From NCBI GenBank assembly GCA_937873035.1, contig CALMVA010000081.1, forward strand, positions 1-64,000: a stretch of 64,000 bases of DNA, in the 5' to 3' direction. The notes beneath the pieces were generated by a model that was not told the DNA's origin, searched no databases, and saw nothing but the letters and a program-made list of their open reading frames with translations. How positions within the stretch are numbered: position 1 is the first letter of the stretch; the number at the start of each line of letters is the position of its first letter. A program made the translations under genes and the position numbers. The stretch is from an uncultured Sphingomonadaceae bacterium (GTDB lineage: Bacteria; Pseudomonadota; Alphaproteobacteria; Sphingomonadales; Sphingomonadaceae). This document shows, one piece after another, positions 24,768-33,777 of the stretch.

Positions 24768-25205
24768 ATGTCACAGCTGAAACTCGAAAAATTCCTCCCC
24801 TACCGCCTTTCAGTTGCGACCAACGCTGTTTCAGCGCGCATTTCGCAAAGCTATCGCAAGCGCTTTGGCCTGAAGGTGCCGGAATGGCGGCTCATCGCCA
24901 TACTGGCTGAGCATGACGAGATGACGCCGCAAGACATCGGCAAGGCGGGAGAACTCGACAAGATCATGGTCAGCCGGGCGGCCGCGGCACTCATAGATCG
25001 GGGTCTCGTCACACAGCGGCGAAATCCGCAGGACGGGCGCTCGCATTTTTTGCGTCTCACCGAGGATGGTCGCTCGCTCTACAATGAGGTGGTGCCTGCT
25101 GCGCTCAAACTTGAACGCGAATTGCTTGCCGATTTTTCCGCCGATGACCGTGATTTGCTGGATCGATTGCTCCGTCAGATTGAGCGCGCTGCAAATTCCC
25201 CTTGA
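24768..25205 (+). CDS. MarR family transcriptional regulator
   Basis: 145-residue winged-helix regulator. The recognition region MTPQDIGKAGELDKIMVSRAAAALIDRGLVTQRRNPQDGRSHFLRLTEDG contains the MarR wing motif D-x-R. It probably senses an acyl-CoA, aromatic-CoA or phenolic ligand, given the acyl-CoA dehydrogenase gene 56 bases downstream. A perfect dyad upstream is its likely operator. Confidence 0.9.
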   Translation: MSQLKLEKFLPYRLSVATNAVSARISQSYRKRFGLKVPEWRLIAILAEHDEMTPQDIGKAGELDKIMVSRAAAALIDRGLVTQRRNPQDGRSHFLRLTEDGRSLYNEVVPAALKLERELLADFSADDRDLLDRLLRQIERAANSP

Positions 25206-25217
25206 CGTAAACGTGAA
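25202..25217 (+). promoter_or_regulatory. Dyad TTGACGTAAACGTGAA before the acyl-CoA dehydrogenase
   Basis: TTNACGT-AA-ACGTNAA is a near-perfect 16-bp dyad directly at the marR stop and 45 bases before the dehydrogenase start. It differs in sequence from the marR operator, so a second regulator is implied. It recalls operators of branched-chain or fatty-acid degradation regulators such as LiuR; that assignment is from memory and unproven. TTGACG could also serve as a -35 box. Confidence 0.45.
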
Positions 25218-25261
25218 CTTGGGGATTCCAGAATGGCACAACCCCAGGAAAGGATGCCGCC

Positions 25262-26416
25262 ATGTCACTCGATGCGCTGAACCGCACCGCCTATAGCGAA
25301 GACCACGAAGCTTTCCGCGCGACTGTTCGCCAGTTCGTCGCCAAGGAAATCGAGCCCAACGCCAGCAAGTGGGATGAAGAAGGCATTGTCCCCAAGGATG
25401 TCTGGCCCAGGGCGGGCGAAGTTGGCATCCTTTGCCCAACCGTTCCCGAAGAATATGGCGGGCTGGGCCTCGATTTTGGCTATAACGCCATCATCAACGA
25501 AGAATTCAGCTACGGCACCGATGTGGCAACGGGCTTTTCACTCCAGACAGACATTGTTGCGAACTATATTATCGCGCATGGCTCCGAAGAGCAGAAGAAG
25601 CATTGGCTGCCCAAGATGGTGTCGGGCGAAATCGTGACCGCGATTGCGATGACCGAGCCGGGCACAGGCTCTGACCTTCAGGGGATGCGCACCACGGCGC
25701 GCAAGGATGGCAACCATTATGTTATCAATGGCGCCAAGACCTATATCACCAACGGCCAGAATGCGGACCTGATCCTCGTCTGCTGCAAGACCGACCCGGA
25801 TATTCAGCCGGCTTATAAGGGGGTTTCGATCGTTCTCGTCGAAGCCGATCGCGAGGGCTTCAAGCGTGGCCGCAACCTCGACAAGGTTGGCCTTGATGCC
25901 GCGGACACGTCGGAACTCTTCTTTGAAGATGTGCGCGTTCCGATCACCAACTGCCTTGGCGTTGAAGGCATGGGCTTCATCTATCTGATGAGCGAACTGC
26001 CGCAGGAGCGCCTCTCGATTGCCATTGGTGCGCACGCAGGCGCGCAGCGCGCTTTCGACATGACGGTCGAATTTGTGCGGGAGCGCAAGGCGTTCGGCAA
26101 GCCGATCCTCGATTTTCAGAACACGCGTTTCGTCCTTGCCGACCTCAAGACCAAGCTGCAGGTAGGCTGGGCACATATCGATTGGGCACTCGCGCGCCAC
26201 ATGAAGCGTGAGCTGACGCCGGAAGAAGCTTCGGCAGCCAAGCTCTGGCACACCGAGCTTCAGGGTGAAGTTGTCGACAAGTGTCTCCAACTGCACGGTG
26301 GTGCGGGCTTCATGAACGAATACCCGATTGCCAAGCAGTTCCGCGGCGCGCGCGTCACGCGCATCTTTGGCGGCACGAGCGAAATCATGAAGGAACTCAT
26401 CGGCCGCAAGCTCTGA
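25262..26416 (+). CDS. Acyl-CoA dehydrogenase
   Basis: 384-residue FAD-dependent acyl-CoA dehydrogenase: AIAMTEPGTGSDLQGMRTTARK, YITNGQNADLILVCCKT, RKAFGKPILDFQNTRFVLADLKTKLQ and the terminal FGGTSEIMKELIGRKL. The glutamate base typical of short- and medium-chain enzymes is not obvious by eye in the final block. The motif pattern fits the long-chain or isovaleryl-like groups, and the substrate is unresolved. It lies 56 bases after marR with a separate dyad between. Confidence 0.88.
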   Translation: MSLDALNRTAYSEDHEAFRATVRQFVAKEIEPNASKWDEEGIVPKDVWPRAGEVGILCPTVPEEYGGLGLDFGYNAIINEEFSYGTDVATGFSLQTDIVANYIIAHGSEEQKKHWLPKMVSGEIVTAIAMTEPGTGSDLQGMRTTARKDGNHYVINGAKTYITNGQNADLILVCCKTDPDIQPAYKGVSIVLVEADREGFKRGRNLDKVGLDAADTSELFFEDVRVPITNCLGVEGMGFIYLMSELPQERLSIAIGAHAGAQRAFDMTVEFVRERKAFGKPILDFQNTRFVLADLKTKLQVGWAHIDWALARHMKRELTPEEASAAKLWHTELQGEVVDKCLQLHGGAGFMNEYPIAKQFRGARVTRIFGGTSEIMKELIGRKL

Positions 26417-26424
26417 CATTCTGG

Positions 26425-26495
26425 GTTCGCGCAGAGCCGCAGGGAACGTGACAGGGGGGGCACACCCTGTTTCCCTCTGCGCCTCTGCGCGAAAC
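26425..26495. repeat. Imperfect long inverted repeat after the acyl-CoA dehydrogenase
   Basis: Arms 26425-26447 and 26469-26495 are imperfect reverse complements (GTTCGCGCAGAG... against ...CTCTGCGCGAAAC) around a G-rich loop. A terminator-like or dispersed palindromic repeat is likely; no T-run follows. Confidence 0.6.
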
Positions 26496-26547
26496 TCTTC
26501 AATGTTTGCCCCTAGCCAAATGCCGTCGCATCCGCGAAAAGCGGGCC

Positions 26548-27303
26548 ATGCGTAACAAAGGCCATCGCCCCTCCAAAGCTCCGTCCAATCGTCCCCGTTT
26601 CTGGGGACGTCACGCCGTTCATGCGGCGCTTGCCAATCCTGATCGCGTCATCCGCAAGATGTGGGCCACGCGTGAGGCCGCGAACGGCCTTGACCTGCCA
26701 GCCGGCCTGACCGTTCAATATGCCGAAGTCACTGATCTTGGCCGTATGGTGCCCTCTGATGCGCCGCATCAGGGATTGGTGATTGAGGTGGACCCGCTCG
26801 AAGATGTCTGGCTGGGCGATCTTCTGGCCGAAGGTGCCAGGGATACGCGCCCGCTGCTGGTGCTCGATCAAGTCACAGACCCGCACAATGTGGGGGCTAT
26901 TTTGAGGTCGGCAGCAGCGTTCGATGCGCTGGGCATTGTAACGCAGGATCGCCATGCGCCGCCGGAATCGGGCGTGCTTGCCCGTTCTGCGTCCGGCGCG
27001 CTTGAAATCGTGCCGTGGGTGCGCGTCGTGAACCTGTCACGCGCGCTCGATGAGATTGCCGAAGCCGGTTACTGGCGCATCGGCCTGACGGGGCATACGG
27101 ACCGCTTGCTCGACGATGCCGTGGGCCATGCCAAGGTGGCGCTGGTGCTGGGGGCAGAAGGAGAAGGGATGCGCCAGAATACGGCAGCGCATTGCGATGA
27201 ACTCGCCAAGCTCCCGATCAGTTCGAAGGTGGAAAGCCTGAATGTATCCAATGCGGCGGCCGTCGCGCTTTATGCTGCCGCGACGAAACGGGGGAAATCA
27301 TGA
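26548..27303 (+). CDS. rlmB: SpoU/TrmH family RNA 2'-O-methyltransferase (RlmB-like)
   Basis: 251-residue SPOUT methyltransferase. The N-terminal substrate-binding domain begins FWGRHAVHAALANP. The trefoil-knot domain shows LVLDQVTDPHNVGAILRSAAAF, LVLGAEGEGMRQNT and LPISSKVESLNVSNAAAVALY, the three SpoU motifs. RlmB methylates G2251 of 23S rRNA; the exact nucleotide here is inferred from similarity. ATG 26548 is used, as the ATG at 26506 would add an atypical basic tail. ATGA overlap joins it to the lipoprotein gene. Confidence 0.88.
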   Translation: MRNKGHRPSKAPSNRPRFWGRHAVHAALANPDRVIRKMWATREAANGLDLPAGLTVQYAEVTDLGRMVPSDAPHQGLVIEVDPLEDVWLGDLLAEGARDTRPLLVLDQVTDPHNVGAILRSAAAFDALGIVTQDRHAPPESGVLARSASGALEIVPWVRVVNLSRALDEIAEAGYWRIGLTGHTDRLLDDAVGHAKVALVLGAEGEGMRQNTAAHCDELAKLPISSKVESLNVSNAAAVALYAAATKRGKS

Positions 27304-28214
27304 AAAATATCGTCCGCGCCGTTGGTGTTGCAGTTGCGGCACTGTCTCTTTCCGGGTGTTTCCTCGTTCCCGGAAAGTTCGTCGCGGATGTGGATATTCG
27401 CAAGGTAGGTGATTTCAACGTCGCCTATAAGGGTGAAGTCCTGTTCCAGATGCCCGACGATATGTTTGGCGGCAAAAGTGCTGCAAAACCGTGGAACGAC
27501 GCGTTTGCAACCTGCTACGCCAGTGGGCGGACCAGCACCGATGAATTCGCCACGGCAGAGATGCGCGCATCTTCGGCCGACGATTCATCGGCGCACGCAG
27601 ACGAGGATGCAGACCAACGCGAGGTCGTCTGCACCGCCAAGCAAATCGCAGCGATGCGCGCCGAGTATAACGAGACGAAAAAAGCAGCTGCTGACAAGCA
27701 AGCCAAGGAAGCAGACAATGTCGCGCAGCTATTTGGCTTTGCAGGTGCGGGGGATGAGGCGAATCAGAAATTTGCCGCCACGCTCATGAAATATGAGGGG
27801 TGGAAGTCAGTCATCTATCGCGGGAAAGGCGTGTTCGATGTCGATTACCGTTATGCTGGCAAACTGACGCATGACTTTATCTTCCCGATCTTTCCCAAGA
27901 CCGACATCATCATTCCCTTCGTGATGATTCGAAAGCGCGCCGATGGTGCGATTGCGGTTTCTGCACCGGGGCTGGTGGGCGGCGGTATGAAGGCGCTGGC
28001 CTCGCGGGCCAAGTCACTTGGGCAGGCGGTTGGCAGCAAGGATATGCCTGAAGCGCCCAGCACGCAGGGCGTGCTCACCATCACGACGGATGGAGAGGTG
28101 CTGAGCAACAACACTGAAGATGGGCCTGCCACGGTGCCAACCGGCAAGGCGTTGAAGTGGGAAGTGAGCCCGGTGACTGAGCGGCTCCCTGAGGCACTCA
28201 TCAAGGTAAAATGA
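27300..28214 (+). CDS. Putative lipoprotein of unknown function
   Basis: 304-residue protein with a lipoprotein signal (MKNIVRAVGVAVAALSLSGC, lipobox LSGC with Cys20). A charged, partly helical middle (~85-150) has two cysteines, and a strand-rich part with DFIFPIFPKTDIIIPFVMIRKR follows. No family was recognised. It overlaps rlmB by ATGA and ends at a strong terminator, so the two genes form an operon. Confidence 0.7.
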   Translation: MKNIVRAVGVAVAALSLSGCFLVPGKFVADVDIRKVGDFNVAYKGEVLFQMPDDMFGGKSAAKPWNDAFATCYASGRTSTDEFATAEMRASSADDSSAHADEDADQREVVCTAKQIAAMRAEYNETKKAAADKQAKEADNVAQLFGFAGAGDEANQKFAATLMKYEGWKSVIYRGKGVFDVDYRYAGKLTHDFIFPIFPKTDIIIPFVMIRKRADGAIAVSAPGLVGGGMKALASRAKSLGQAVGSKDMPEAPSTQGVLTITTDGEVLSNNTEDGPATVPTGKALKWEVSPVTERLPEALIKVK

Positions 28215-28218
28215 AAAA

Positions 28219-28241
28219 GCCCCGGCACTGCCGGGGCTTCT
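28219..28241 (+). terminator. Rho-independent terminator after the lipoprotein gene
   Basis: GCCCCGGC (28219-28226) pairs perfectly with GCCGGGGC (28230-28237) around a 3-base loop and is followed by TTCTC. On the minus strand it is preceded by the ferredoxin gene and followed by TTTTTCAT, so it likely serves both directions. Confidence 0.75.
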
Positions 28242-28275
28242 CATCTCGGCGCAATAGCCGGAAACTTTGTGCCGC

Positions 28276-28593
28276 TCAGTCTTCCTGGGCGATCGTCACC
28301 TTCAGCCCGTCCAACTCGTCATTGAAGTGGACCTGGCAGGAAAGGCGTGAGGTGGCGTTGCGGTGCGATGAGCTATCGAGCAGGTCGTTCTCATCTTCCG
28401 TCATCGGATCAACCTTATCGGCAAAGGCCTCGTCGACGTGGATGTGGCAGGTCGCGCACGAGCAGCAGCCGCCGCACAGCGCCAGAAGCTCGTCAAAACC
28501 CGCGTCGCGGATGATTTCCATGACTGACAGGCCCGACTGGCCTTCAACCGTCTTTTCCGTTCCGTCACGCGTAACGACAACCAGCTTCGCCAT
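28276..28593 (-). CDS. 2Fe-2S ferredoxin (adrenodoxin/FdxB type)
   Basis: 105-residue vertebrate-type ferredoxin. Cluster ligands follow C-x5-C-x2-C in [12 protein letters not shown], with the fourth in RLSCQVHF. An acidic patch ([12 protein letters not shown]) for partner docking is present. Such proteins feed electrons to cytochrome P450s or serve Fe-S cluster assembly. No P450 or isc gene is adjacent, so the partner is unknown. ATG 28593 has AGGA upstream; the longer frame to 28617 is rejected. Confidence 0.92.
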   Translation of the reverse strand: MAKLVVVTRDGTEKTVEGQSGLSVMEIIRDAGFDELLALCGGCCSCATCHIHVDEAFADKVDPMTEDENDLLDSSSHRNATSRLSCQVHFNDELDGLKVTIAQED

Positions 28594-28688
28594 GCTCTTT
28601 CCTCTTGATCCCTGCACTACAGTTAGTCAGCGTCGCTAGCGATGCAATTGACACATATCAAGGCCGGAGCAGCGAAGGAATTTTTGGC

Positions 28689-29306
28689 ATGGGTTTGACG
28701 GCGGAAGAGTTGAAGAGCGCAATCGACGCGCTGATTGCCATCGAACCGCGCTTTGGGGCGGTTATCGGTCGTGTTGGCTACCCGGAGCCGCGGATCCGCG
28801 AGCGGGGATATTCCACCTTGTTGCGCACGATCATCGGGCAGCAAGTGAGCGTTAAGGCCGCTGCCTCGATCTGGAACAAGCTGGAAGCAGGGTTGGGTGA
28901 TCTGACCCAGCCTGAAACGATTCTCGCCAGCAATGAAGATACGCTGCGCAGCTTTGGCCTTTCGCGTCAGAAGCAGAGCTATGCCCTCAGCCTCGCCCGG
29001 TTGGTGGCCGATGGCGAACTCGACCTTGCGAGCCTGCCGGAAGATGATGAAGAGGCAATCGCGCGGATGACGCAGGTCAAGGGCATCGGGCGCTGGTCAG
29101 CAGAAATCTATCTACTCTTTGCAGAAGGGCGGCCTGACATCTGGCCAGCAGGTGATCTTGCGGTGCAGATTGAGGTCGGGCGCATATTGGGGCTTCCTGA
29201 ACGACCGAGCGAACGAAAGGTGCGTGATCTTGCCGAGCCATGGCGTCCACATCGCGGGGCCGCCGCCGTGCTCACATGGCATCACTATAATACGGAAACG
29301 ATCTGA
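28689..29306 (+). CDS. DNA-3-methyladenine glycosylase II (AlkA-like)
   Basis: 205-residue HhH-GPD base-excision glycosylase that removes alkylated bases. The helix-hairpin-helix MTQVKGIGRWSAEIYLLF and the catalytic Asp in WPAGDLAVQ are present. It lacks the N-terminal AlkA domain and is close to the short bacterial form. AAGGA lies 9 bases before ATG 28689; an ATG-like start at 28605 would add an unlikely leader. Confidence 0.88.
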   Translation: MGLTAEELKSAIDALIAIEPRFGAVIGRVGYPEPRIRERGYSTLLRTIIGQQVSVKAAASIWNKLEAGLGDLTQPETILASNEDTLRSFGLSRQKQSYALSLARLVADGELDLASLPEDDEEAIARMTQVKGIGRWSAEIYLLFAEGRPDIWPAGDLAVQIEVGRILGLPERPSERKVRDLAEPWRPHRGAAAVLTWHHYNTETI

Positions 29307-29324
29307 CGCGCGCTGAGACTGGTC

Positions 29325-30113
29325 TCAGTTGGAGATGGCAAGCGTGATGGCTTCCAACCGGTCAAGCGCCTTGCGGGCGCTCACATAACGCTGGGCCTTG
29401 TCGAGCCATGCCTTGCCGCTTGCCGCGCCGGGCATTGCCTGAATTTCCCGGATGGCTGTTTCCACCCGATCCCGCTCCAGTGCACGGCGGGCAGCGTCGA
29501 GGTGCTGGGCTGGCGTTTTTGCAGCCTCGTCCGCGCGGTGGATGACAGCGAGGCTACTCAGGCTCTGCCAGACCGTGTCAAACCAGCCGGGACCGTTTGT
29601 GTTCGATGTCAGATCCGCCTTGGCGATTTCCAGCTCATCCTCAAGCTGTTCCAGCGTGACCGGGCGATGGGCTGCATCGATGATGGTGGCGACAGCGGCG
29701 GGGTCAGCCGCGCCGAACTGCCGCCGCAGCGCACCTTCAAGATAGCCGAGCGGAACGCCACGCTCGACAGCGCGACGGGCGGCAAAGGCAATCATCAGTC
29801 GTTCGGCGCGGGCGGCGTCGTTCGAGGCATTGTCGGCCTGCTGGTCGATCACGGCGAGACGCTGCTCGATGCGGGCCATATGCGCTTCGGCATTGGGGCT
29901 CGGAGGGGCAGGCGGCGGCGCAATGCGTTTCGCCGGAACCGTCTTTGGTGCTTCAACTGGTGTCCCAAAAACAAGATCACGAACGGGCTGCCATTCAGAG
30001 AGCGCCCAGCCCATGGCGGCGATGCCAATGGCAAAGCAGGTCAGCGCGAACAACACGAGGCCGCGTATCGGGTTGCGCGGCGGGGTGCTCACGGGGGGTG
30101 TTTCGTGGTCCAT
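29325..30113 (-). CDS. Mitofilin-like membrane protein next to hemD
   Basis: 262-residue protein with one N-terminal membrane span (GLVLFALTCFAIGIAAMGWAL), a Pro-rich linker and a mainly helical body (HMARIEQRLAVIDQQADNASNDAARAERLMIAFAARRAVERG...). Position directly after hemD and this layout match the alphaproteobacterial mitofilin/Mic60-like genes. The match is structural, not by a clear motif. If correct it may shape inner-membrane folds. Starts at ATG 30113, 17 bases after hemD. Confidence 0.6.
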   Translation of the reverse strand: MDHETPPVSTPPRNPIRGLVLFALTCFAIGIAAMGWALSEWQPVRDLVFGTPVEAPKTVPAKRIAPPPAPPSPNAEAHMARIEQRLAVIDQQADNASNDAARAERLMIAFAARRAVERGVPLGYLEGALRRQFGAADPAAVATIIDAAHRPVTLEQLEDELEIAKADLTSNTNGPGWFDTVWQSLSSLAVIHRADEAAKTPAQHLDAARRALERDRVETAIREIQAMPGAASGKAWLDKAQRYVSARKALDRLEAITLAISN

Positions 30114-30130
30114 CTGTCTGCTCTGCCCGT

Positions 30131-30808
30131 TCAGCCAGCGCGGCACAAGGGGAGCGCGAGGTCGAGCATGGCCGCAGCCAAAGGCAAGGATGGCCAAGAG
30201 GTGCTCGCCCATCCCTCGCCCACCGCCAGCGCGGCCTTTTCACTAATGGCCACAATGGCAGTGTTTGCGCGCGCATCCAGCGGCATCAATGCGGCCAGCC
30301 TTCGCCCGGCGCGAGGGGAGTGCACCAGCGTCACACAAGGGTGTTCAAGACGCCTGAAAAAATATTGTAATTCTTCTATTTCAATAGTTTGATATGTAAT
30401 TTTAACATCAAAAATGAGTTGCGGGTGCGTGATTTGTGTATGCGGATCGCCCGCGAGATGCAGCAGATGATGGTAGCCCAGTGCTGCGGCAAGCTCCGCG
30501 AGCGCCGCACCATCGCTCTCTCCCGTCACGATGTCTGTAAAGCCAGCCGCACGCGCGGCCTCTGCCGTTGCCGCGCCAACAGCCAACAGCGGAAATCCGT
30601 GAAGTGCGCCAAGTTGTTCTCCGCCATGCCGCAGGGCGTTGGCGCTGGTGACGAACACAGCGTCATAGGGAATCGTCGCGTCAAACGCCCAAGCTATTGG
30701 CCCTACCCTGAACAGGGGGCAGGCATAGGCATCCAGCCCAAGCGCGCGGGCAGCGGCCACCGTGTCGCTCGCGCCGGGTTCAGGCCGCAGGATGACGAGC
30801 GGCTTCAA
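30131..30808 (-). CDS. hemD: Uroporphyrinogen-III synthase
   Basis: 225-residue HemD, which inverts ring D of hydroxymethylbilane to form uroporphyrinogen III. The family is poorly conserved; VILRPEPGASDT, DAVFVTSANALR and the AISEKAALAVGEGW block support it, as does the 4-base overlap with hemC. Bases 30361-30420 (residues ~130-150) are only 18% GC, in sharp contrast to their surroundings, yet the frame stays intact. Confidence 0.88.
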   Translation of the reverse strand: MKPLVILRPEPGASDTVAAARALGLDAYACPLFRVGPIAWAFDATIPYDAVFVTSANALRHGGEQLGALHGFPLLAVGAATAEAARAAGFTDIVTGESDGAALAELAAALGYHHLLHLAGDPHTQITHPQLIFDVKITYQTIEIEELQYFFRRLEHPCVTLVHSPRAGRRLAALMPLDARANTAIVAISEKAALAVGEGWASTSWPSLPLAAAMLDLALPLCRAG

Positions 30809-31701
30809 CCGAAAATCGCGCGCAGTTCAGGAGACGCCCGGTCAAGCAATGCGAGGGCGAGCGCGGCAGGATCATCACTTTCACCTGCTTCAACCATGCT
30901 ACCATCGGGCATAAGGATTTCCCCACGAATGATGAGGGCGTTGCCTTCCATCCGTGCCTGTGCGCCCACCGGCGAATGGCAATCGGCATTGAGGGCAGCC
31001 AGAAAGGCACGTTCGGCCATCACGCAGCGGAAGGTCGACACATTATTGATGGCGGAAAGGAGGGCGCGGATACGATCATTCGCACCCAGCGTTTCAATGC
31101 CGATGGCGCCTTGTGCGGGGGCGGGGAGCATTTCATCCTGCGCGATGGCGGCACCCACATCGCCCATGCCAAGCCGGTCCAGCCCGGCGGCCGCGAGCAG
31201 TGTCGCATCGGCCTCTCCTGCTTCCAGCTTGCCGAGGCGGGTGGCGACATTGCCGCGAAACAGCGTGATCTCCAGATCCGGCTGCAGGTGCAGAAGTTGC
31301 GCCGTGCGCCGCGGAGAACTGGTGCCGACGCGCGCGCGCGGCGCGAGGGCGGCGATGCTATCGGCACCGATCAGACGATCCCGCACATCGGCACGAGGAA
31401 GCATGGCGACGATTTCCAGCGCATCGGGGCGGATCGTCTCGACATCCTTCATCGAATGGACCGCAAAATCGATTTCACCGTCGAATAGCGCACGATCAAG
31501 CTCCTTGGTCCACAAGGCCTTGCCGCCGACTTCTGCCAGTGCGCGATCAAGAATCCGGTCGCCGCTCGCCGTCATGGCGACGATCTCCACACGATCCGCG
31601 CTCCACCCATGCGCCAAAAGCAGGGCATCGCGGACCATATGGGCTTGTGCGAGGGCGAGCGGGGAGGCGCGAGTTCCAAGTTTCAATGGCGTGTCTGTCA
31701 T
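30805..31701 (-). CDS. hemC: Porphobilinogen deaminase (hydroxymethylbilane synthase)
   Basis: 298-residue HemC, which links four porphobilinogens into hydroxymethylbilane. KLGTRASPLALAQA, FAVHSMKDVETIRP, GTSSPRRTAQLLHL, LFRGNVATRLGKL and the cofactor Cys in ALNADCHSPVG are all present. ATG 31701 is chosen over 31752, which would add 17 residues overlapping the start of the divergent tsaD. It is the first gene of a hemC-hemD-mitofilin operon. Confidence 0.95.
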   Translation of the reverse strand: MTDTPLKLGTRASPLALAQAHMVRDALLLAHGWSADRVEIVAMTASGDRILDRALAEVGGKALWTKELDRALFDGEIDFAVHSMKDVETIRPDALEIVAMLPRADVRDRLIGADSIAALAPRARVGTSSPRRTAQLLHLQPDLEITLFRGNVATRLGKLEAGEADATLLAAAGLDRLGMGDVGAAIAQDEMLPAPAQGAIGIETLGANDRIRALLSAINNVSTFRCVMAERAFLAALNADCHSPVGAQARMEGNALIIRGEILMPDGSMVEAGESDDPAALALALLDRASPELRAIFG

Positions 31702-31745
31702 GGCGGCGCTTGTGCTAGCGGCGTGCGCGGCTAGAGGGAAGTGCA

Positions 31746-32780
31746 ATGGCAATCATCCTTGGCCTTGAATCGAGCTGCGACGAAACGGCAGCGGCGCTTG
31801 TGACAAGCGACCGCAAGATTTTGGCGCATCGTCTCGCAACGCAGGAGAACGAGCACCGCCCCTTTGGCGGCGTGGTTCCAGAGATTGCAGCCCGCGCGCA
31901 CGTAGAAGCCATGGCCCCGCTCATTGAGCAGGCGCTGGAGGAAGCAGGCATTGCGCTGAAGGAAGTTGATGCGATCGCGGCGACGGCCGGGCCGGGCCTG
32001 ATTGGCGGCGTGATGGTGGGGCTGGTGACGGGCAAGGCGCTGGCGCACGCCGCTGGCAAACCGTTGATCGCGGTCAACCATCTGGAAGGCCATGCGCTCA
32101 GCCCGCGCCTTGCAAATTCTGATCTATCCTTTCCTTATCTGCTGCTGCTCGTCTCAGGTGGGCACTGCCAATTGCTGCTCGTTGAAGGCGTGGGCCAATA
32201 TCGCCGCCTCGCAACGACAATCGACGATGCGGCGGGCGAGGCGTTTGACAAGACGGCCAAGCTGCTGCGGCTTGGGTTTCCGGGCGGCCCGGCGGTTGAA
32301 CGGGCAGCCATGCAGGGCGACCCCAAAGCCGTTCCGTTGCCGCGTCCGCTGGTCGGCACGGCAGAGCCGCATTTCTCCTTTGCGGGCCTTAAAAGCGCCG
32401 TGCTGCGCGCGCGCGATGCAGGCGTGCACAGCGCAGAAGATATAGCAGCCTCCTTCCAGCAGGCCGTGATCGACTGTCTGATTGACCGGACGCGCAGGGC
32501 CATTGATCGGGCGGGTGATGTGACGGCGCTGGTCGTTGCCGGCGGGGTTGCCGCCAACACGTCCATCCGTGGCGCGCTGGAACATCTGGCCGCGATGAAC
32601 GGCCTGCCCTTCTTTGCGCCGCCGCTTTGGTTGTGCACCGATAACGCCGCGATGATTGGCTGGGCGGGCGCAGAGCGGTTCGCGCAAGGGTTGACCGATC
32701 CACTCGATATTGTGGCAAGGCCGCGCTGGCCGCTCGATCCCGATGCGGAAACGGTGCGTGGAGCAGGGGTAAAGGCATGA
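31746..32780 (+). CDS. tsaD: tRNA N6-adenosine threonylcarbamoyltransferase
   Basis: 344-residue TsaD, the catalytic ATPase-fold subunit that attaches threonylcarbamoyl to A37 of ANN-decoding tRNAs. [15 protein letters not shown], the metal motif [23 protein letters not shown] and [22 protein letters not shown] are classical. AGGGAAG precedes ATG 31746. It is divergent from hemC across 44 bases and overlaps gpsA by ATGA. Confidence 0.97.
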   Translation: MAIILGLESSCDETAAALVTSDRKILAHRLATQENEHRPFGGVVPEIAARAHVEAMAPLIEQALEEAGIALKEVDAIAATAGPGLIGGVMVGLVTGKALAHAAGKPLIAVNHLEGHALSPRLANSDLSFPYLLLLVSGGHCQLLLVEGVGQYRRLATTIDDAAGEAFDKTAKLLRLGFPGGPAVERAAMQGDPKAVPLPRPLVGTAEPHFSFAGLKSAVLRARDAGVHSAEDIAASFQQAVIDCLIDRTRRAIDRAGDVTALVVAGGVAANTSIRGALEHLAAMNGLPFFAPPLWLCTDNAAMIGWAGAERFAQGLTDPLDIVARPRWPLDPDAETVRGAGVKA

Positions 32781-33760
32781 AGATTGGTGTTATCGGCGGC
32801 GGCGCATGGGGCACTGCACTGGCGCAGGTCTGTGCATCGGGCGGTGAAGCTGTGCGGCTTTGGGCGCGCGAGGCCGATGTCGTCGATGGGATCAACAATC
32901 ACCGTGAAAACGGAGTTTTCCTGAAAGGCGTGCCGCTTTCTTCGTCGATCGACGCGACCGATGATCTTGTGGCACTGTCGGACTGCGATGCGCTGCTCGT
33001 CGTTACGCCCGCGCAGCATATGCGCGCGGTGCTGGCGGCAGTGCAGGTCGGTGCGCGCCCGCTTATCCTGTGCGCCAAGGGCATCGAGGCGGAAACGCAG
33101 ATGCTGATGTCCGAAGTCGCGGCCGATGCCTGCCCGGATGCGCCGATTGCCGTGCTCTCCGGGCCGACCTTTGCGCATGAAGTGGCGCAGGGCCTGCCGA
33201 CCGCGATCACGCTGGCCTGCGAAACGCCCGTCCTTGCGCGCCAGCTGGCGGAGCGGATCGCGCAGCCGCACTTCCGCCCTTATGTGTCGGCTGATGTTGT
33301 CGGCGCGGAAATTGGCGGTGCGGTTAAGAACGTGCTCGCGATTGCCTGTGGCGTCGTCGAAGGCGCGGGGCTTGGCCAAAATGCGCGAGCAGCACTCATT
33401 GCGCGTGGCTTTGCGGAGATGTCGCGCTTCGGCATCGCGCGCGGGGCCAAGGCGGAGACGCTGGGTGGGCTTTCCGGGCTTGGTGATCTGGTGCTGACCT
33501 GCTCATCGACCAGTTCGCGCAATTTCTCGCTCGGCAAGGGGCTGGGCGAAGGGCAAAGCGCGGCGAGCCTGCTGGCGGATCGCAAGACGGTTGCCGAGGG
33601 TGCGTTTACCGCGCCCGTCCTTCAAAAAGCTGCGCGTGCAGCTGGCGTGGAGATGCCGATTGTCGATGCCGTGTGCGCGCTTTTGGCGGGCGACATGGAT
33701 GTGCGCGCGGTCGTGGCGGCGCTGCTCTCCCGCCCGTTAAAGGGCGAAGGTATCGCCTGA
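32777..33760 (+). CDS. gpsA: NAD(P)-dependent glycerol-3-phosphate dehydrogenase
   Basis: 327-residue GpsA, which reduces dihydroxyacetone phosphate to sn-glycerol-3-phosphate for phospholipid synthesis. The Rossmann motif [32 protein letters not shown] and the catalytic Lys in [17 protein letters not shown] are present, as is [14 protein letters not shown]. It is translationally coupled to tsaD, an order common in proteobacteria. Confidence 0.96.
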   Translation: MKIGVIGGGAWGTALAQVCASGGEAVRLWAREADVVDGINNHRENGVFLKGVPLSSSIDATDDLVALSDCDALLVVTPAQHMRAVLAAVQVGARPLILCAKGIEAETQMLMSEVAADACPDAPIAVLSGPTFAHEVAQGLPTAITLACETPVLARQLAERIAQPHFRPYVSADVVGAEIGGAVKNVLAIACGVVEGAGLGQNARAALIARGFAEMSRFGIARGAKAETLGGLSGLGDLVLTCSSTSSRNFSLGKGLGEGQSAASLLADRKTVAEGAFTAPVLQKAARAAGVEMPIVDAVCALLAGDMDVRAVVAALLSRPLKGEGIA

Positions 33761-33777
33761 CCGGAAATTGGGCCTAA

